DNA from: Shinella sp. PSBB067
Lineage (GTDB): Bacteria > Pseudomonadota > Alphaproteobacteria > Rhizobiales > Rhizobiaceae
DNA length: 64,000 nt
Direction of reading: 5' to 3'
NCBI RefSeq assembly: GCF_016839145.1
Contig: NZ_CP069303.1
Location: 558,001-622,000, forward strand
Under the pieces are notes generated by a model that saw nothing but the letters and a program-made list of their open reading frames with translations, was not told the DNA's origin and ran no database searches. Position numbers and translations under genes: made by a program. Positions within the stretch are counted from its first letter, which is position 1. Every line of letters begins with the position of its first letter. Shown here in pieces: positions 8,098 through 17,138 of the stretch.

Positions 8098-8658
8098 TCA
8101 GAGCCCGCCAGGTTCGTTCGATAGCCAGTTTGAATGCTTTTGCCGCAGGGCTTCCACGTGCTGTCGCGACGCCGGGAAGAGATCAAATCCACCATCGTAG
8201 GGCGCGAAGATCGCGCCACTCGTGCGGTTGATCCACAATGTCGGCCCGGTGCGATCCTGGGCGACTTGCCACAGCAGTCGACGGGCCGATCCCGCCTTCC
8301 AGCGTGCCGGGGATACATGGACGGTCCAGATGCAGTCATCTTCCGGTTCCGCGATATCGAGGACCGAATGGCCCTTGACCCTTGTCCTGACGGCCCCGCC
8401 AGGACGGCCCTCCCTGCATTCGACAAGCCAGCAATCCGCTTTCTCTCCAAGGGTTTCGGTGGCGAGTTCATCCGCGCGGGCGAGGATCGTCTGCTTCTCC
8501 TCCGCTGTTTCCGCATAACGCTTCGACATCGGAAGAGCGTGAAACCTGATCCAAGGAAGGAGGCCCGCTTGACGCAGATGATGCGCAAGCGGTCCCGTCG
8601 TGCCGACATGTCGAGCCCAGTCGCTGGAAAAGTCCGCGGCAAGCTGGTCTCTCGTCAT
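8098..8658 (-). CDS. DUF3885-like protein inside the bet operon
   Basis: The 186-residue protein contains [20 protein letters not shown] (residues ~36-55) and a C-terminal [21 protein letters not shown] recognise both as resembling the DUF3885 family, whose function is unknown. The match is from memory of the motif, not a search. The start ATG at 8658 has an excellent ribosome site (GGAGGGGGTG just before it). The gene begins 22 bases after betB and ends 62 bases before betA, so it should be on the bet transcript. It has no signal peptide or membrane span. A role in choline or betaine metabolism would be guesswork. Confidence 0.75.
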   Translation of the reverse strand: MTRDQLAADFSSDWARHVGTTGPLAHHLRQAGLLPWIRFHALPMSKRYAETAEEKQTILARADELATETLGEKADCWLVECREGRPGGAVRTRVKGHSVLDIAEPEDDCIWTVHVSPARWKAGSARRLLWQVAQDRTGPTLWINRTSGAIFAPYDGGFDLFPASRQHVEALRQKHSNWLSNEPGGL

Positions 8659-8680
8659 CACCCCCTCCAAGGCTCAACCC

Positions 8681-10144
8681 TCAATACGGCGCCTCGACCT
8701 TGCCCATGGACACATAGACCGTCTTCAGCTCCGAATAGTGCTCCAGCGCGGCAAGCGAGTTCTCCCGCCCGAAGCCGGATTGCTTGGAACCGCCGAAGGG
8801 GATTTCCACGGGGCAGAGATTGTAGGTGTTGATCCAGAGCGTGCCGGCTTCGAGCCGGTCGACGACGCGGTGTGCGCGGGTGATGTCCGACGTGAAGACG
8901 CCGCCGGAGAGGCCGAACTCCGTTGCGTTGCCGCGCGCGATCACCTCTTCCTCGTCGTCGAAGCCGAGCACGCACATGACCGGTCCGAAGATCTCTTCGC
9001 GTGCGATGGTCATGGTGTCGGTGACGTCGGCAAAGACGGTCGGCTGGATGTAATAGCCGTCACCCGAAACGTCGTTCGGGATCCCGCCGCCGGTGATGAG
9101 CGTCGCGCCCTCGGCCTTGCCCTTCTCGATAAAGTCGAGGACCTTGTCGCGCTGCGCCTTCGAGACCATCGGCCCGAGCTGCGTCGCCTCGTCCATCGGA
9201 TCTCCGATCAGGATTTTTTCCGTCCGCTCCTTGAGGCGCGACAGGAACTTCTCCTTGATGCCCTTCTGCACGAAGACGCGCGTGCCGTTCGAGCAGACCT
9301 GTCCGGTGGAATAGAAGTTGCCGAGCATCGCCCCGCCGATGGCGCTTTCGAGGTCGGCGTCGTCGAAGACGATGAGCGGCGACTTGCCGCCGAGTTCCAT
9401 CGTCACATGCTTGAGGTCGGCGCCCGCCGCGCCCGCCACCTTCTTGCCGGTCGGCACCGAGCCGGTCAGCGAGACCTTGGCGACATCGGGGTGGTTGACG
9501 AGCAGCGGGCCGGTCGTCCGGTCGCCCTGGATGACGTTGTAGAGCCCCTTCGGCAGGCCGGCCTCGATGAGGATTTCCGCGATCTTCAGCGCGCCGAGCG
9601 GGGTGTTCTCCGAAGGCTTGAAGACCATGGCATTGCCGCAGACGAGCGCCGGCGCGCCCTTCCAGCAGGCGATCTGCTGCGGATAGTTCCACGCGCCGAT
9701 GCCGACGCACACGCCGAGCGGCACGCGCTTGGTGAAGGCGAAGTCTCCCCCGAGCGGTATGTAATCCCCGTTGAGGCCGACCGCCGCGATGCCGCCGAAG
9801 AATTCGAAGGCGTCGGCGCCCGAGGTCGGGTCGGCGACGATGGTCTCCTGGATCGGCTTGCCGGTATCGAGCGTCTCCAGCTCGGAAAGCTCGCGGTTCC
9901 TCTCGCGCATGATCTTGGCGGCGCGCTTGAGCACGCGGCCGCGGGCCGTCGGGCTCATCGCCGCCCATTCCTTCTGCGCGCGTTTCGCCGAGGCGACGGC
10001 CTTTTCCACGATGGCGGGCGTTGCGGCATGGAGGCGCGCGATCACCTCGCCGGTGGCGGGATAGAGGCTCTCGAAGGGCGTGCCGGCAACGTCTTCCACA
10101 TAGTCGCCATCGATGAAGTGCGAGGCTTTCGGTTGGGCTCTCAT
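8681..10144 (-). CDS. betB: Betaine aldehyde dehydrogenase
   Basis: BetB oxidises betaine aldehyde to glycine betaine with NAD(P). The 487-residue protein shows the aldehyde dehydrogenase motifs in order: [19 protein letters not shown], the cofactor-binding [11 protein letters not shown], the general-base glutamate in TMELGGKSP, and the catalytic cysteine in [14 protein letters not shown]. The C-terminus has the [20 protein letters not shown] segment found in betaine aldehyde dehydrogenases. It starts one base after the betC stop codon, so the two are translationally linked. It lies second among the structural genes of the minus-strand bet operon. Confidence 0.97.
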   Translation of the reverse strand: MRAQPKASHFIDGDYVEDVAGTPFESLYPATGEVIARLHAATPAIVEKAVASAKRAQKEWAAMSPTARGRVLKRAAKIMRERNRELSELETLDTGKPIQETIVADPTSGADAFEFFGGIAAVGLNGDYIPLGGDFAFTKRVPLGVCVGIGAWNYPQQIACWKGAPALVCGNAMVFKPSENTPLGALKIAEILIEAGLPKGLYNVIQGDRTTGPLLVNHPDVAKVSLTGSVPTGKKVAGAAGADLKHVTMELGGKSPLIVFDDADLESAIGGAMLGNFYSTGQVCSNGTRVFVQKGIKEKFLSRLKERTEKILIGDPMDEATQLGPMVSKAQRDKVLDFIEKGKAEGATLITGGGIPNDVSGDGYYIQPTVFADVTDTMTIAREEIFGPVMCVLGFDDEEEVIARGNATEFGLSGGVFTSDITRAHRVVDRLEAGTLWINTYNLCPVEIPFGGSKQSGFGRENSLAALEHYSELKTVYVSMGKVEAPY

Positions 10145-10145
10145 G

Positions 10146-11675
10146 TCATTCTCCCCGCGGATAGCGTTTGGACTCCTCGAGATTGTCGAGGTTCATGTGG
10201 TTGCGCATGTAGCGTTCGGATGCCTTCTGCAGCGGCTGGTGGTCCCAGGGGTAGTAGGCGCCGTTGCGCAGCGCCTCGTAGACCACCCAGCGCCGCGCCT
10301 GGCTCTCGCGCACGGCGGCGTCGAAGGCGGCCATGTCCCAGCGCGCCTCGCGCATCTGGCGGAAGGCCTCCATCGTCGCCCGGATCACCGGATTGTCGGA
10401 GGTCGCGAGATTGGTCAGTTCCTTCGGGTCGGCTTCGAGGTCGTAGAGCTGTTCCGGGTCGAGCTCGCAGTGGATGTATTTCCACTTGCCCTCGCGGATG
10501 CAGACGAGCGGCGCATAGGAGGCCTCCGCCGCATATTCCATCAGCACGGGCGTCGTGCGCCCCTCGCCGCCGATGACGGGCACGAGGCTTTCCCCGTCCG
10601 TCCACGGCATCACCTCGTCCATGGAAATGCCCGCGAGGTCGCAGAGCGTCGGCGTCACGTCGAGATTGGACGTGGGGGCGAGATGCAGGCCCGGCGTCAC
10701 GCCGGGACCGGCGATCATCAGCGGCACGCGGGCCGAGCCTTCGAAGAAGTTCATCTTGAACCACAGGCCGCGCTCGCCGAGCATGTCGCCGTGGTCCGAG
10801 CAGAAGAAGATCAGCGTCTCGTCCAGCATGCGCGTGCGCCCCAGCGTGTCGACGAGCTCGCCGACCTTCTCGTCGAGATAGGAGATGTTGGCGAAATAGG
10901 CCTGCCGCGAGCGGCGCACATGCTCGCCGGTGATGGCGAACCTGGCGTAGTCGCAGGAATGCAGGATGCGGGCGGAATGCGGATCCTGCTCCTCCAGCAT
11001 GCCGACCTGCGGCATCAGGTGCGCGCAATCCTCGTAGAGGTCCCAGAACTTCCGCCGCGCCACGTAGGGATCGTGCGGGTGGGTGAAGGAGACGGTGAGG
11101 CACCAGGGGCGGCGGTACTGGTCGTCGTTCTCTCGGGAGAGCTGGTAGAGCTTCTGGTTCGCGAGGAAGGCGACCTCGTCGTCATATTCCATCTGGTTGG
11201 TGATCTCGGCGACGCCCGCGCCCGTCACCGAACCCATGTTGTGATACCACCAGTCGATGCGCTCGCCGGGCTTGCGGTAATCCGGCGTCCAGCCGAAATC
11301 GGCCGGGTAGATGTCCGTCGTCAGCCGCTCCTCGAAACCGTGCAGCTGGTCCGGCCCGACGAAATGCATTTTCCCCGACAGCGCCGTGTAATAGCCGGCG
11401 CGGCGCAGGTGATGCGCGAAGGTGGGTATGGAGGAGATGTATTCGGCCGCATTGTCGTAGACCTGCGTGCGGCTCGGCAACTGCCCGGCCATGAAGGAGG
11501 CGCGGGCGGGCGCGCAGAGCGGGGAGGAGGTGTAGTTGTTGCGGAACCGCGCCGAGCGCGCCGCGAGCGCCTTCATGTGCGGCGCATGCAGGAAGTCCGC
11601 CGGCCCGTCGGGGAAGAAGGTCCCGTTGAGCTGGTCGACCATGATGATGAGGATGTTAGGCTTGCTGGCGGTCAC
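10146..11675 (-). CDS. betC: Choline sulfatase
   Basis: BetC hydrolyses choline-O-sulfate to choline and sulfate. It is a type I sulfatase: the core motif C-x-P-x-R, whose cysteine becomes formylglycine, appears as [10 protein letters not shown] near residue 54, and the metal-binding MVDQLNG is at the N-terminus. The C-terminus carries the choline-sulfatase-type extension ([12 protein letters not shown] and the following ~60 residues). At 509 residues the length is standard. The betI-betC-betB-betA order is characteristic of rhizobia such as Sinorhizobium, where the pathway supplies both an osmoprotectant and carbon and nitrogen. Confidence 0.97.
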   Translation of the reverse strand: MTASKPNILIIMVDQLNGTFFPDGPADFLHAPHMKALAARSARFRNNYTSSPLCAPARASFMAGQLPSRTQVYDNAAEYISSIPTFAHHLRRAGYYTALSGKMHFVGPDQLHGFEERLTTDIYPADFGWTPDYRKPGERIDWWYHNMGSVTGAGVAEITNQMEYDDEVAFLANQKLYQLSRENDDQYRRPWCLTVSFTHPHDPYVARRKFWDLYEDCAHLMPQVGMLEEQDPHSARILHSCDYARFAITGEHVRRSRQAYFANISYLDEKVGELVDTLGRTRMLDETLIFFCSDHGDMLGERGLWFKMNFFEGSARVPLMIAGPGVTPGLHLAPTSNLDVTPTLCDLAGISMDEVMPWTDGESLVPVIGGEGRTTPVLMEYAAEASYAPLVCIREGKWKYIHCELDPEQLYDLEADPKELTNLATSDNPVIRATMEAFRQMREARWDMAAFDAAVRESQARRWVVYEALRNGAYYPWDHQPLQKASERYMRNHMNLDNLEESKRYPRGE

Positions 11676-11716
11676 GGGCTGGTCCTTGGTGCGAATGAAA
11701 CGGGCATCTGCAGTCT

Positions 11717-12352
11717 CTAGCGTTCCGGTGTGACAGGTAGCCGCCGGCCTCCGTCATGGCAGGCATCGCCAGCGACGGCGGCAAGCTGGGCATTGACGTA
11801 GCTCTCCGTCAGCGCGATCGAGGATTCGATGCTGACCGGCGCGGATTTCAGGCCCTGCCGCAGGTAGAGCCCGTCGATCATCGCGGCCGCGCCGTCGGCG
11901 ATCTCGCTGGCGTGCCCGGCCGGGCAAAGCTGCTTCAGGCTGGCGAGCAGGTTGGAGTTCAGCCGCCGCGCATAGACGACGAGGAGCCGCCGCACCGCTT
12001 CCGAACGCTGCGCCTCCGAATAGAAGGCAAGCCATGCGGCCACCGTTTCCGGCGCGAACTGGTGCGCCTGGAAATTGACGCGGATGACGGCCGAAAGCCT
12101 GTCGCGCGGCGTCGCCGCCGCCTTCAGCGCCGCCACCGCATCGGTGCGCAGCGTGCGCAGGAGGCTGCGGATCGTCTCGATGACGAGCTGTTCCTTGGAG
12201 CCGAAATAATGGTGCGCAAGGGCAGGGGAGACGCCGGCATGGCGGGCGATCTCCGACATGGTGACGGTCAGCGAGCCATGGTCGCCCACGGCCCGCAGCG
12301 TCGCATCCACCAGCGCCTTGCGGCGCACCGGCTCCATTCCAACCTTCGGCAT
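11717..12352 (-). CDS. betI: Bet operon transcriptional repressor
   Basis: BetI is a TetR-family repressor that releases the bet genes when choline is present. The N-terminal helix-turn-helix reads VTMSEIARHAGVSPALAHHYF (residues ~31-51), and the C-terminal half is the ligand-binding helical domain with the BetI-typical AWLAFYSEAQRSEAVRRL. The start ATG at 12352 follows AGGGGA. A longer frame to 12433 runs through the operator and is not used. The protein is 211 residues long. The gene heads the betICBA operon and faces away from the HdeD-like gene. A palindrome 35 bases upstream is the likely operator. Confidence 0.95.
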   Translation of the reverse strand: MPKVGMEPVRRKALVDATLRAVGDHGSLTVTMSEIARHAGVSPALAHHYFGSKEQLVIETIRSLLRTLRTDAVAALKAAATPRDRLSAVIRVNFQAHQFAPETVAAWLAFYSEAQRSEAVRRLLVVYARRLNSNLLASLKQLCPAGHASEIADGAAAMIDGLYLRQGLKSAPVSIESSIALTESYVNAQLAAVAGDACHDGGRRLPVTPER

Positions 12353-12386
12353 GTCGTTCCCCTGATTTCGGTCAAGAATATTTTTA

Positions 12387-12404
12387 ATTGAGTGATCAAT
12401 CAAT
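12387..12404. promoter_or_regulatory. Probable BetI operator
   Basis: The 18-bp dyad ATTGAGTGATCAATCAAT has one mismatched pair (9 bp per arm, centred between 12395 and 12396). It lies 35 bases before the betI start in an AT-rich stretch. TetR-type repressors bind such palindromes. BetI binding here is inferred from position. Confidence 0.6.
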
Positions 12405-12502
12405 AAAAATCTTGCGCATCGCGGGCTTCGCAATCAGATGTCGCAATGGCGTTTGGATCGTGCTAGCCTGCCTTTGTTTTCATTCATTTTTCGAGGTGCA
12501 CC

Positions 12503-13051
12503 ATGGTCCTCTCTCCCGGAATGAACCCTGTCTCCGAAGTGCGTGCGAAATGGGGCTGGTTCGTCGCCCTCGGCGTCATCCTGCTGGTCTTCGGCGGTAT
12601 TGCCGCCGCCAATCTCTTCATGGCGACGGTCGCCTCGGTCTATTATGTCGGCATGCTGATGATCGTCGGCGGCGCGGTGCACCTTGCCCATGCCTTCCAG
12701 GTCAAGGCCTGGCGGGAGACGCTCTCCTGGGCGCTGAGCGCGCTGCTCTATCTCGCGGCCGGCGTGCTCGCCTTCGTCAATCCGGTGCTGACCTCGGCCG
12801 TGCTGACGCTGCTGATGGCGGCAGCCCTGCTCGTTGCCGGCGTCTTCCGTATCTTCGCGGCCTGGCGCGTGCGGCCGGAAAGCGGCTGGGGATGGCTGAT
12901 GGCGGGCGGCGTGGTCACGACGCTGGCGGGTATCGTCTTCATCCTCGGCTGGCCGGTGAACAGCCTCTGGCTGCTCGGCCTCTTCCTCGCCTTCGACCTT
13001 GCCATGCAGGGCTGGGCGCTGATCGCCTTCGGCCTGGCGCTGCGCAGGTAG
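12503..13051 (+). CDS. HdeD-family (DUF308) membrane protein
   Basis: The 182-residue protein has six predicted membrane spans arranged as short repeated hairpins, for example GWFVALGVILLVFGGIAAAN, then YYVGMLMIVGGAVHLAHAF, and later a repeat with GWLMAGGVVTTLAGIVFILG. This matches the HdeD/DUF308 family of inner-membrane proteins, named for an E. coli acid-resistance member. The role in other bacteria is not established. The start ATG follows GAGGTG. It is read away from betI, and its own promoter must lie in the ~150-base gap. The fluoride-riboswitch promoter begins 31 bases after its stop. Confidence 0.85.
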   Translation: MVLSPGMNPVSEVRAKWGWFVALGVILLVFGGIAAANLFMATVASVYYVGMLMIVGGAVHLAHAFQVKAWRETLSWALSALLYLAAGVLAFVNPVLTSAVLTLLMAAALLVAGVFRIFAAWRVRPESGWGWLMAGGVVTTLAGIVFILGWPVNSLWLLGLFLAFDLAMQGWALIAFGLALRR

Positions 13052-13081
13052 CCGCTCCCGTTCACAGGCCGGCGGAGCGGT

Positions 13082-13110
13082 TTGACAGCCGCCCCGCCAG
13101 CGCCTAGAAA
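13082..13110 (+). promoter_or_regulatory. Promoter of the fluoride-responsive operon
   Basis: TTGACA (13082-13087, full consensus) and TAGAAA (13105-13110) are 17 bases apart. Transcription would start near 13117, just before the riboswitch, so the aptamer is at the 5' end of the message. Confidence 0.75.
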
Positions 13111-13120
13111 TTCCACCGTG

Positions 13121-13176
13121 GGATGGGGATGGAGCTCCCCGACAACTGCCGTTCATCGGCTGATAGCTCCTGCCAG
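13121..13176 (+). ncRNA. Fluoride riboswitch aptamer (crcB motif)
   Basis: The conserved parts of the crcB RNA motif are present in order: the hairpin start GGGGATGGAGCTCCCC (13125-13140), then AACTGCC, a short loop, and GGCTGATAGCTCCTGCC (13158-13174). This is the pattern GGNGATGG..TTC/CTCCC...CTGATGGCTCCTAC of known fluoride aptamers, with minor substitutions. It lies between a consensus promoter and an intrinsic terminator ahead of crcB. Fluoride binding should stabilise the aptamer and let transcription pass the terminator. Confidence 0.9.
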
Positions 13177-13218
13177 ACCGGCCAGCGATGGCCGTCGACG
13201 GCGGGAGCGTTTCTGGCG

Positions 13219-13239
13219 ACCGCCCGAGGGCGGTTTTTT
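13219..13239 (+). terminator. Expression-platform terminator of the fluoride riboswitch
   Basis: The inverted repeat ACCGCC/GGCGGT (13219-13224 and 13229-13234) is followed at once by a run of T, a classical intrinsic terminator. It stands 43 bases before the crcB start and after the aptamer, so it should end transcription when fluoride is absent. Confidence 0.85.
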
Positions 13240-13281
13240 GTTGTCCGCAAACCGGAACGCGAGACCTTTGAGGCAACGGAC

Positions 13282-13671
13282 ATGAACTATCTGATCGTCT
13301 TTCTCGGCGCGGGCATCGGCGGGGCGGGCCGGCACGGCGTGAACGTGCTCGCCGCGCGGCTCGTCGGCACCGCCTTTCCCGCCGGCACGCTCGTCATCAA
13401 CGTGCTCGGCTGCCTGGCGATGGGGCTGGTCGCCGGCTTCTTCGCCTTCCGCGGCCACCTGCCGCAGGAGGCGCGGCTTTTCCTGACGACGGGCATCCTC
13501 GGCGGCTTCACCACCTTCTCCGCCTTCTCGCTCGATGCGGCGCTGCTGTGGGAGCGGGGCGAAGCGGGGCTGGCGGCGCTCTATGTCGGGGCCTCCGTCA
13601 TTCTCTCGCTCCTCGCCGTTGCGGCCGGGCTCGCGCTGACGCGCGCGATGCTCGCGGGAGGTGCGGTGTGA
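13282..13671 (+). CDS. crcB: Fluoride ion channel CrcB/FluC
   Basis: CrcB (FluC) is a small four-helix membrane protein that forms dual-topology dimers and lets fluoride leave the cell. The 129-residue protein contains GGAGRHGVN (residues ~13-21), the GTLVINVLGCLAMG helix with the pore asparagine, and TGILGGFTTFSAFS with the pore-lining phenylalanines and the sodium-binding region. The start at 13282 gives the normal N-terminus MNYLIVFLGAGIGG. Upstream in-frame codons fall in the riboswitch. Its stop codon overlaps the start of the next gene by four bases (GTGA), so both are produced together under fluoride control. Confidence 0.95.
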   Translation: MNYLIVFLGAGIGGAGRHGVNVLAARLVGTAFPAGTLVINVLGCLAMGLVAGFFAFRGHLPQEARLFLTTGILGGFTTFSAFSLDAALLWERGEAGLAALYVGASVILSLLAVAAGLALTRAMLAGGAV

Positions 13672-14105
13672 AGGGGCTTCTGACGTCCTGGCAGGTCTGG
13701 GCGCTCGGCTCGGCGGTCTTCGCGGCGCTGACCGCCATCTTCGCCAAGATCGGCATCGCCGAGGTCAATTCCGACTTCGCGACCTTCATCCGCACCGTCG
13801 TCATCCTCCTGGCCATCGCCGTGATGCTGACGCTTGCCGGCAACTGGCAGGCACCCGGCGCGGTGCCGATGCGGAGCTGGATCTTCCTCGTTCTCTCGGG
13901 GCTCGCGACGGGCGCCTCCTGGCTCTGCTATTTCCGGGCGCTGCAGATCGGCAAGGCCGCTGAGGTCGCGCCGGTCGACAAGCTGAGCGTCGTGCTCGTC
14001 GCCGTCTTCGCCGTCCTCTTCCTCGGCGAGCAGCTTTCCACCGCCCATTGGATCGCGGTGGTGATGATCGGCGGCGGGGCCTTGCTGCTGGCGCTTCCAA
14101 TATGA
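13668..14105 (+). CDS. EamA-type transporter with a single domain
   Basis: The 145-residue protein is one EamA (drug/metabolite transporter) unit with about five membrane spans. Recognisable parts are ALTAIFAKIGIAEVNSDFAT near the start, the GLATGASWLCYFRALQIG segment, and VVLVAVFAVLFLGEQLSTAHW near the end. Full-length EamA proteins have two such units, so a short one probably works as a dimer. The GTG start at 13668 overlaps the crcB stop codon (GTGA) and has GGGAGG upstream inside crcB. The substrate is unknown. Placement in the fluoride riboswitch operon hints at a role in fluoride tolerance, but that is inference. Confidence 0.85.
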   Translation: MKGLLTSWQVWALGSAVFAALTAIFAKIGIAEVNSDFATFIRTVVILLAIAVMLTLAGNWQAPGAVPMRSWIFLVLSGLATGASWLCYFRALQIGKAAEVAPVDKLSVVLVAVFAVLFLGEQLSTAHWIAVVMIGGGALLLALPI

Positions 14106-14139
14106 GCAGTCTCTTTTTCAACTCCTTGTAGTTGTTGAA

Positions 14140-14157
14140 GTTTCACGAAAGTGTCAC
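14140..14157 (+). promoter_or_regulatory. Possible weak Pho box
   Basis: GTTTCAC (14140-14146) and GTGTCAC (14151-14157) are direct repeats spaced 11 bases apart, the geometry of a PhoB site (consensus CTGTCAY repeated every 11). Matches are 5 and 6 of 7. It lies upstream of the EAL-CBS-GGDEF gene. No good -10 box was found at the expected place. Confidence 0.3.
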
Positions 14158-14227
14158 ACTGGGGAAACGCTTTCTTCAGGGATCGCGGCGGAGACTTCGC
14201 GGCATCGTCCACGCCTCGGAGCCGCGC

Positions 14228-16018
14228 ATGTCCGCCGCCGAATTGCTTGCCCTTCGTCGCTTCGGCGACGGCGAGATCGTCACGCTCGCCAAGCTGGTGA
14301 TCGAGACGGCCTTCCAGCCGATCGTCGAGGCTTCGACCGGCGCGGTCTTCGGCCATGAATCGCTGATGCGCGGCTTCGACCGCCTCGGCTTCCGCTCGCC
14401 GCTCGACCTCATCGACCGCGCCTACGAGGCGGGCCAGCTCCTGGCGCTGGAATACATGGTCAACAGCCGCGCCATCGCCGCCTTCTCGGCGCTGCCGGAT
14501 TTCCGCTCGCGCACCCTCTTCATCAACCTCGATTCCCGCCTCGTGCCCGATGGCGCGGATCTCGTCGAGCGCCTCGTCGGCCATCTCGGCCGCGCCGGCA
14601 TCCCGGCCTCCTCGATCTGCTTCGAGATTTCCGAGCGCTTCGACAACGACACGCTGCCCGACTTCGCCGTCCTCGTGCGCAAGCTGCGCCTTGCCGGCTT
14701 CAAGCTCGCCATCGACGATTTCGGCGTCGGCCACAACGGCCTGAAACTGCTCTGCGATCACCCGGTCGACTATCTCAAGATCGACCGCCACTTCATTTCA
14801 GGCATGGATGCGGACGCCCGCAAGCGCCATCTGGTGCGCAATACCGTCAATGCCGCCCATGTGCTCGGCATCCGCGTGATCGCGGAAGGGGTGGAGACTG
14901 AGGCGGAGTTCATCGCCTGCCGCGAGGCGGGCTGCGATCTCGTGCAGGGCTGGTTCGTCTCGCGCCCCGTCACGGATTTTTCGGCGCTGAGCCCGGTCTA
15001 TGCGCAGGTCGCGCGCGCCGGCGGCACGCGCCGCAATTCCCGCACGCTCGACAGCATCCTCATCCGCCGCGAGATCGAGCATGTCGCGGTGCTGCGCGAG
15101 AACGAGAGCCTCGAATCGGTCTTCGAATTCTTCCGCCGCGATCCGAGGCGCACCTTCTTCCCGGTGCTGAACGCCAATGACGAGCCGCGCGGCATCCTGC
15201 ACGAATATCACGTCAAGGAACTGAGCTATCATCCCTTCGGCCGCGACCTCCTGAAGAACAGGCTCTACCAGAAGAGCCTGTCGCACTTCGTCACGACGGC
15301 GCCGATCGCCGATCTCGACACGCCCGCCGAACAGCTCCTCGACGTCTTCACCGGCATGGGCGGCAACGAATGCGTGATCCTGACGGAGAACCTGCGCTAT
15401 GCCGGCATCCTCTCGGCCTCCTCGCTGCTGAAGATCATCAACGAGAAGCGCCTCAAGACGGCGGAGGACCAGAACCCGCTGACCGGCCTTCCCGGCAATC
15501 GCTCGATCCGCGACTACCTGCAGGACAAGGCGCTCGACGGCGACCAGCTAAGGTGCCTGTGCTATTTCGACTTCGACAACTTCAAGCCGTTCAACGATCG
15601 CTACGGCTTCCACAAGGGCGACCTTGCGCTCTCGCTCTTCGCCTCGCTGCTGCGCCGCGACTTCGTCGGGGAGGATGTCTTCGTCGGCCATGTCGGCGGC
15701 GACGATTTCTTTGCCGGCATCTGCGGCCGGCCGGTAGGCGTGGTGCGCGAAACGCTGGAGCGGCTGCTTGCCGATTTCGCCCGCGAGGTGCGCCTGCTCT
15801 ATTCGCCGGAGGACCAGCTCGCCGGCGAGATCCGCGGCCACGACCGCGCCGGCCAAGCCGCCAGCTTCCCGCTGATGCGCTGCTCGGCGGCTGTGCTCGT
15901 CGTCCCCGAGGGCGAGGTGATCGGCGAGGCGGCGCAGATCAGCAGCCGGATCGCCGCGCTCAAGGCCGATGCCAAGGGCGATGCCACGGGGCTCGTCTTT
16001 TCCCCGGCGCTGGACTGA
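14228..16018 (+). CDS. EAL-CBS-GGDEF cyclic-di-GMP signalling protein
   Basis: The 596-residue cytoplasmic protein has an N-terminal EAL phosphodiesterase domain (about residues 15-255), two CBS-like units in the middle (about 275-410), and a C-terminal GGDEF domain (about 420-590). Such proteins make or break cyclic di-GMP. The EAL motif is changed to ESL (GHESLMRG), while DDFGVG, DYLKIDRHF and VIAEGVET are kept. The GGDEF motif reads GGDDF. Both domains may therefore be active or partly degenerate. The CBS units probably sense an adenine nucleotide. The ATG at 14228 follows GGAG at good spacing; a TTG at 14132 is a weaker alternative. Confidence 0.88.
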   Translation: MSAAELLALRRFGDGEIVTLAKLVIETAFQPIVEASTGAVFGHESLMRGFDRLGFRSPLDLIDRAYEAGQLLALEYMVNSRAIAAFSALPDFRSRTLFINLDSRLVPDGADLVERLVGHLGRAGIPASSICFEISERFDNDTLPDFAVLVRKLRLAGFKLAIDDFGVGHNGLKLLCDHPVDYLKIDRHFISGMDADARKRHLVRNTVNAAHVLGIRVIAEGVETEAEFIACREAGCDLVQGWFVSRPVTDFSALSPVYAQVARAGGTRRNSRTLDSILIRREIEHVAVLRENESLESVFEFFRRDPRRTFFPVLNANDEPRGILHEYHVKELSYHPFGRDLLKNRLYQKSLSHFVTTAPIADLDTPAEQLLDVFTGMGGNECVILTENLRYAGILSASSLLKIINEKRLKTAEDQNPLTGLPGNRSIRDYLQDKALDGDQLRCLCYFDFDNFKPFNDRYGFHKGDLALSLFASLLRRDFVGEDVFVGHVGGDDFFAGICGRPVGVVRETLERLLADFAREVRLLYSPEDQLAGEIRGHDRAGQAASFPLMRCSAAVLVVPEGEVIGEAAQISSRIAALKADAKGDATGLVFSPALD

Positions 16019-16111
16019 AGTTTGAGCTTTCCCCTGGAACCGATTCAAAAGACTCGCGCTTTCGGCTAGAACCGACATTGATGTTCTATGTGAAGCGCAG
16101 GAAGGAAAGCC

Positions 16112-17113
16112 ATGTCAGTTCCATCGTCCATGTCCTATGTCGGGTTCAGCGAACATGGCGGGCCGGATAACCTGGCCGTCACCGAGGGGCGCACGCCCGA
16201 GGTCCGGCCCGGCGAGATCCTCGTGCGCGTGGAGGCGGCGGGCATCAACCGCCCGGACGTCCTCCAGCGCAAGGGCGACTATCCGCCGCCGCCCGATGCC
16301 AGCCCCATCCTCGGCCTCGAAGTCGCCGGCAAGGTCGTGGCGCTCGGCGAGGGCGTGACCGATCACAAGCTCGGCGACCGGGTCTGCGCGCTCGCCAATG
16401 GCGGCGGCTATGCGCAATATTGCGCGGTGCCGGCCACGCAGGCGCTGCCCTTCCCGAAGGGCTACGACGCGGTGAAGGCGGCGGCGCTGCCGGAGACCTT
16501 CTTCACCGTCTGGGCGAACCTCTTCATGATGGCGGACCTGAAGCCCGGCGAAAGCGTGCTGATCCATGGCGGCACCAGCGGCATCGGCACGACGGCGATC
16601 CAGCTTGCCGCCGCCCTCGGCGCGCGCGTCTTCGCCACGGCCGGCTCGGCGGAAAAATGCAAGGCCTGCCTCGACCTCGGCGCAAGCCGCGCCATCAACT
16701 ACCGCGACGAGGACTTCGCCGCCGTCATCGCCGGGGAGACCGGCAAGGTCGGCGTCGACGTCATCCTCGACATGATCGGCGCGGCCTATTTCGAGCGCAA
16801 CGTGAAGTCGCTTGCCCGCGACGGGCGCCTGTCGATCATCGCCTTCCTCGGCGGCGCCGTCGCCGAGCGCGTGAACCTTTCTCCCATCATGCTGAAGCGC
16901 CTGCGCGTCATGGGCTCGGCCATGCGCCCGCGCACGGCGGCGGAAAAGCGGGAGATCCGCGACGAACTTCTCCAGAAGGTCTGGCCGCTCCTGGAGGAAG
17001 GGCGTGTGGCGCCGGTCATCCACGCGGTCATGCCCTATGCCGACGCCGCCGCCGCCCACCGCATGATGGAAGAGGGCGATCACATCGGCAAGATCGTGCT
17101 GACCGTCGATTGA
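16112..17113 (+). CDS. NAD(P)H quinone oxidoreductase (zeta-crystallin type)
   Basis: The 333-residue protein belongs to the zinc-free quinone oxidoreductase branch of the medium-chain dehydrogenases. It starts with an alcohol-dehydrogenase-like domain ([28 protein letters not shown]) and continues with the NADPH-binding fold ([18 protein letters not shown] near residue 150). It lacks the zinc-binding residues of alcohol dehydrogenases. Relatives reduce quinones with one electron or act on toxic carbonyls. The physiological substrate is not known. The start has a strong ribosome site (AGGAAGGAAA). The gene converges with the MFS gene downstream. Confidence 0.92.
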   Translation: MSVPSSMSYVGFSEHGGPDNLAVTEGRTPEVRPGEILVRVEAAGINRPDVLQRKGDYPPPPDASPILGLEVAGKVVALGEGVTDHKLGDRVCALANGGGYAQYCAVPATQALPFPKGYDAVKAAALPETFFTVWANLFMMADLKPGESVLIHGGTSGIGTTAIQLAAALGARVFATAGSAEKCKACLDLGASRAINYRDEDFAAVIAGETGKVGVDVILDMIGAAYFERNVKSLARDGRLSIIAFLGGAVAERVNLSPIMLKRLRVMGSAMRPRTAAEKREIRDELLQKVWPLLEEGRVAPVIHAVMPYADAAAAHRMMEEGDHIGKIVLTVD

Positions 17114-17138
17114 CCGGGCGGAAGGGGCGTCGGCGCGT

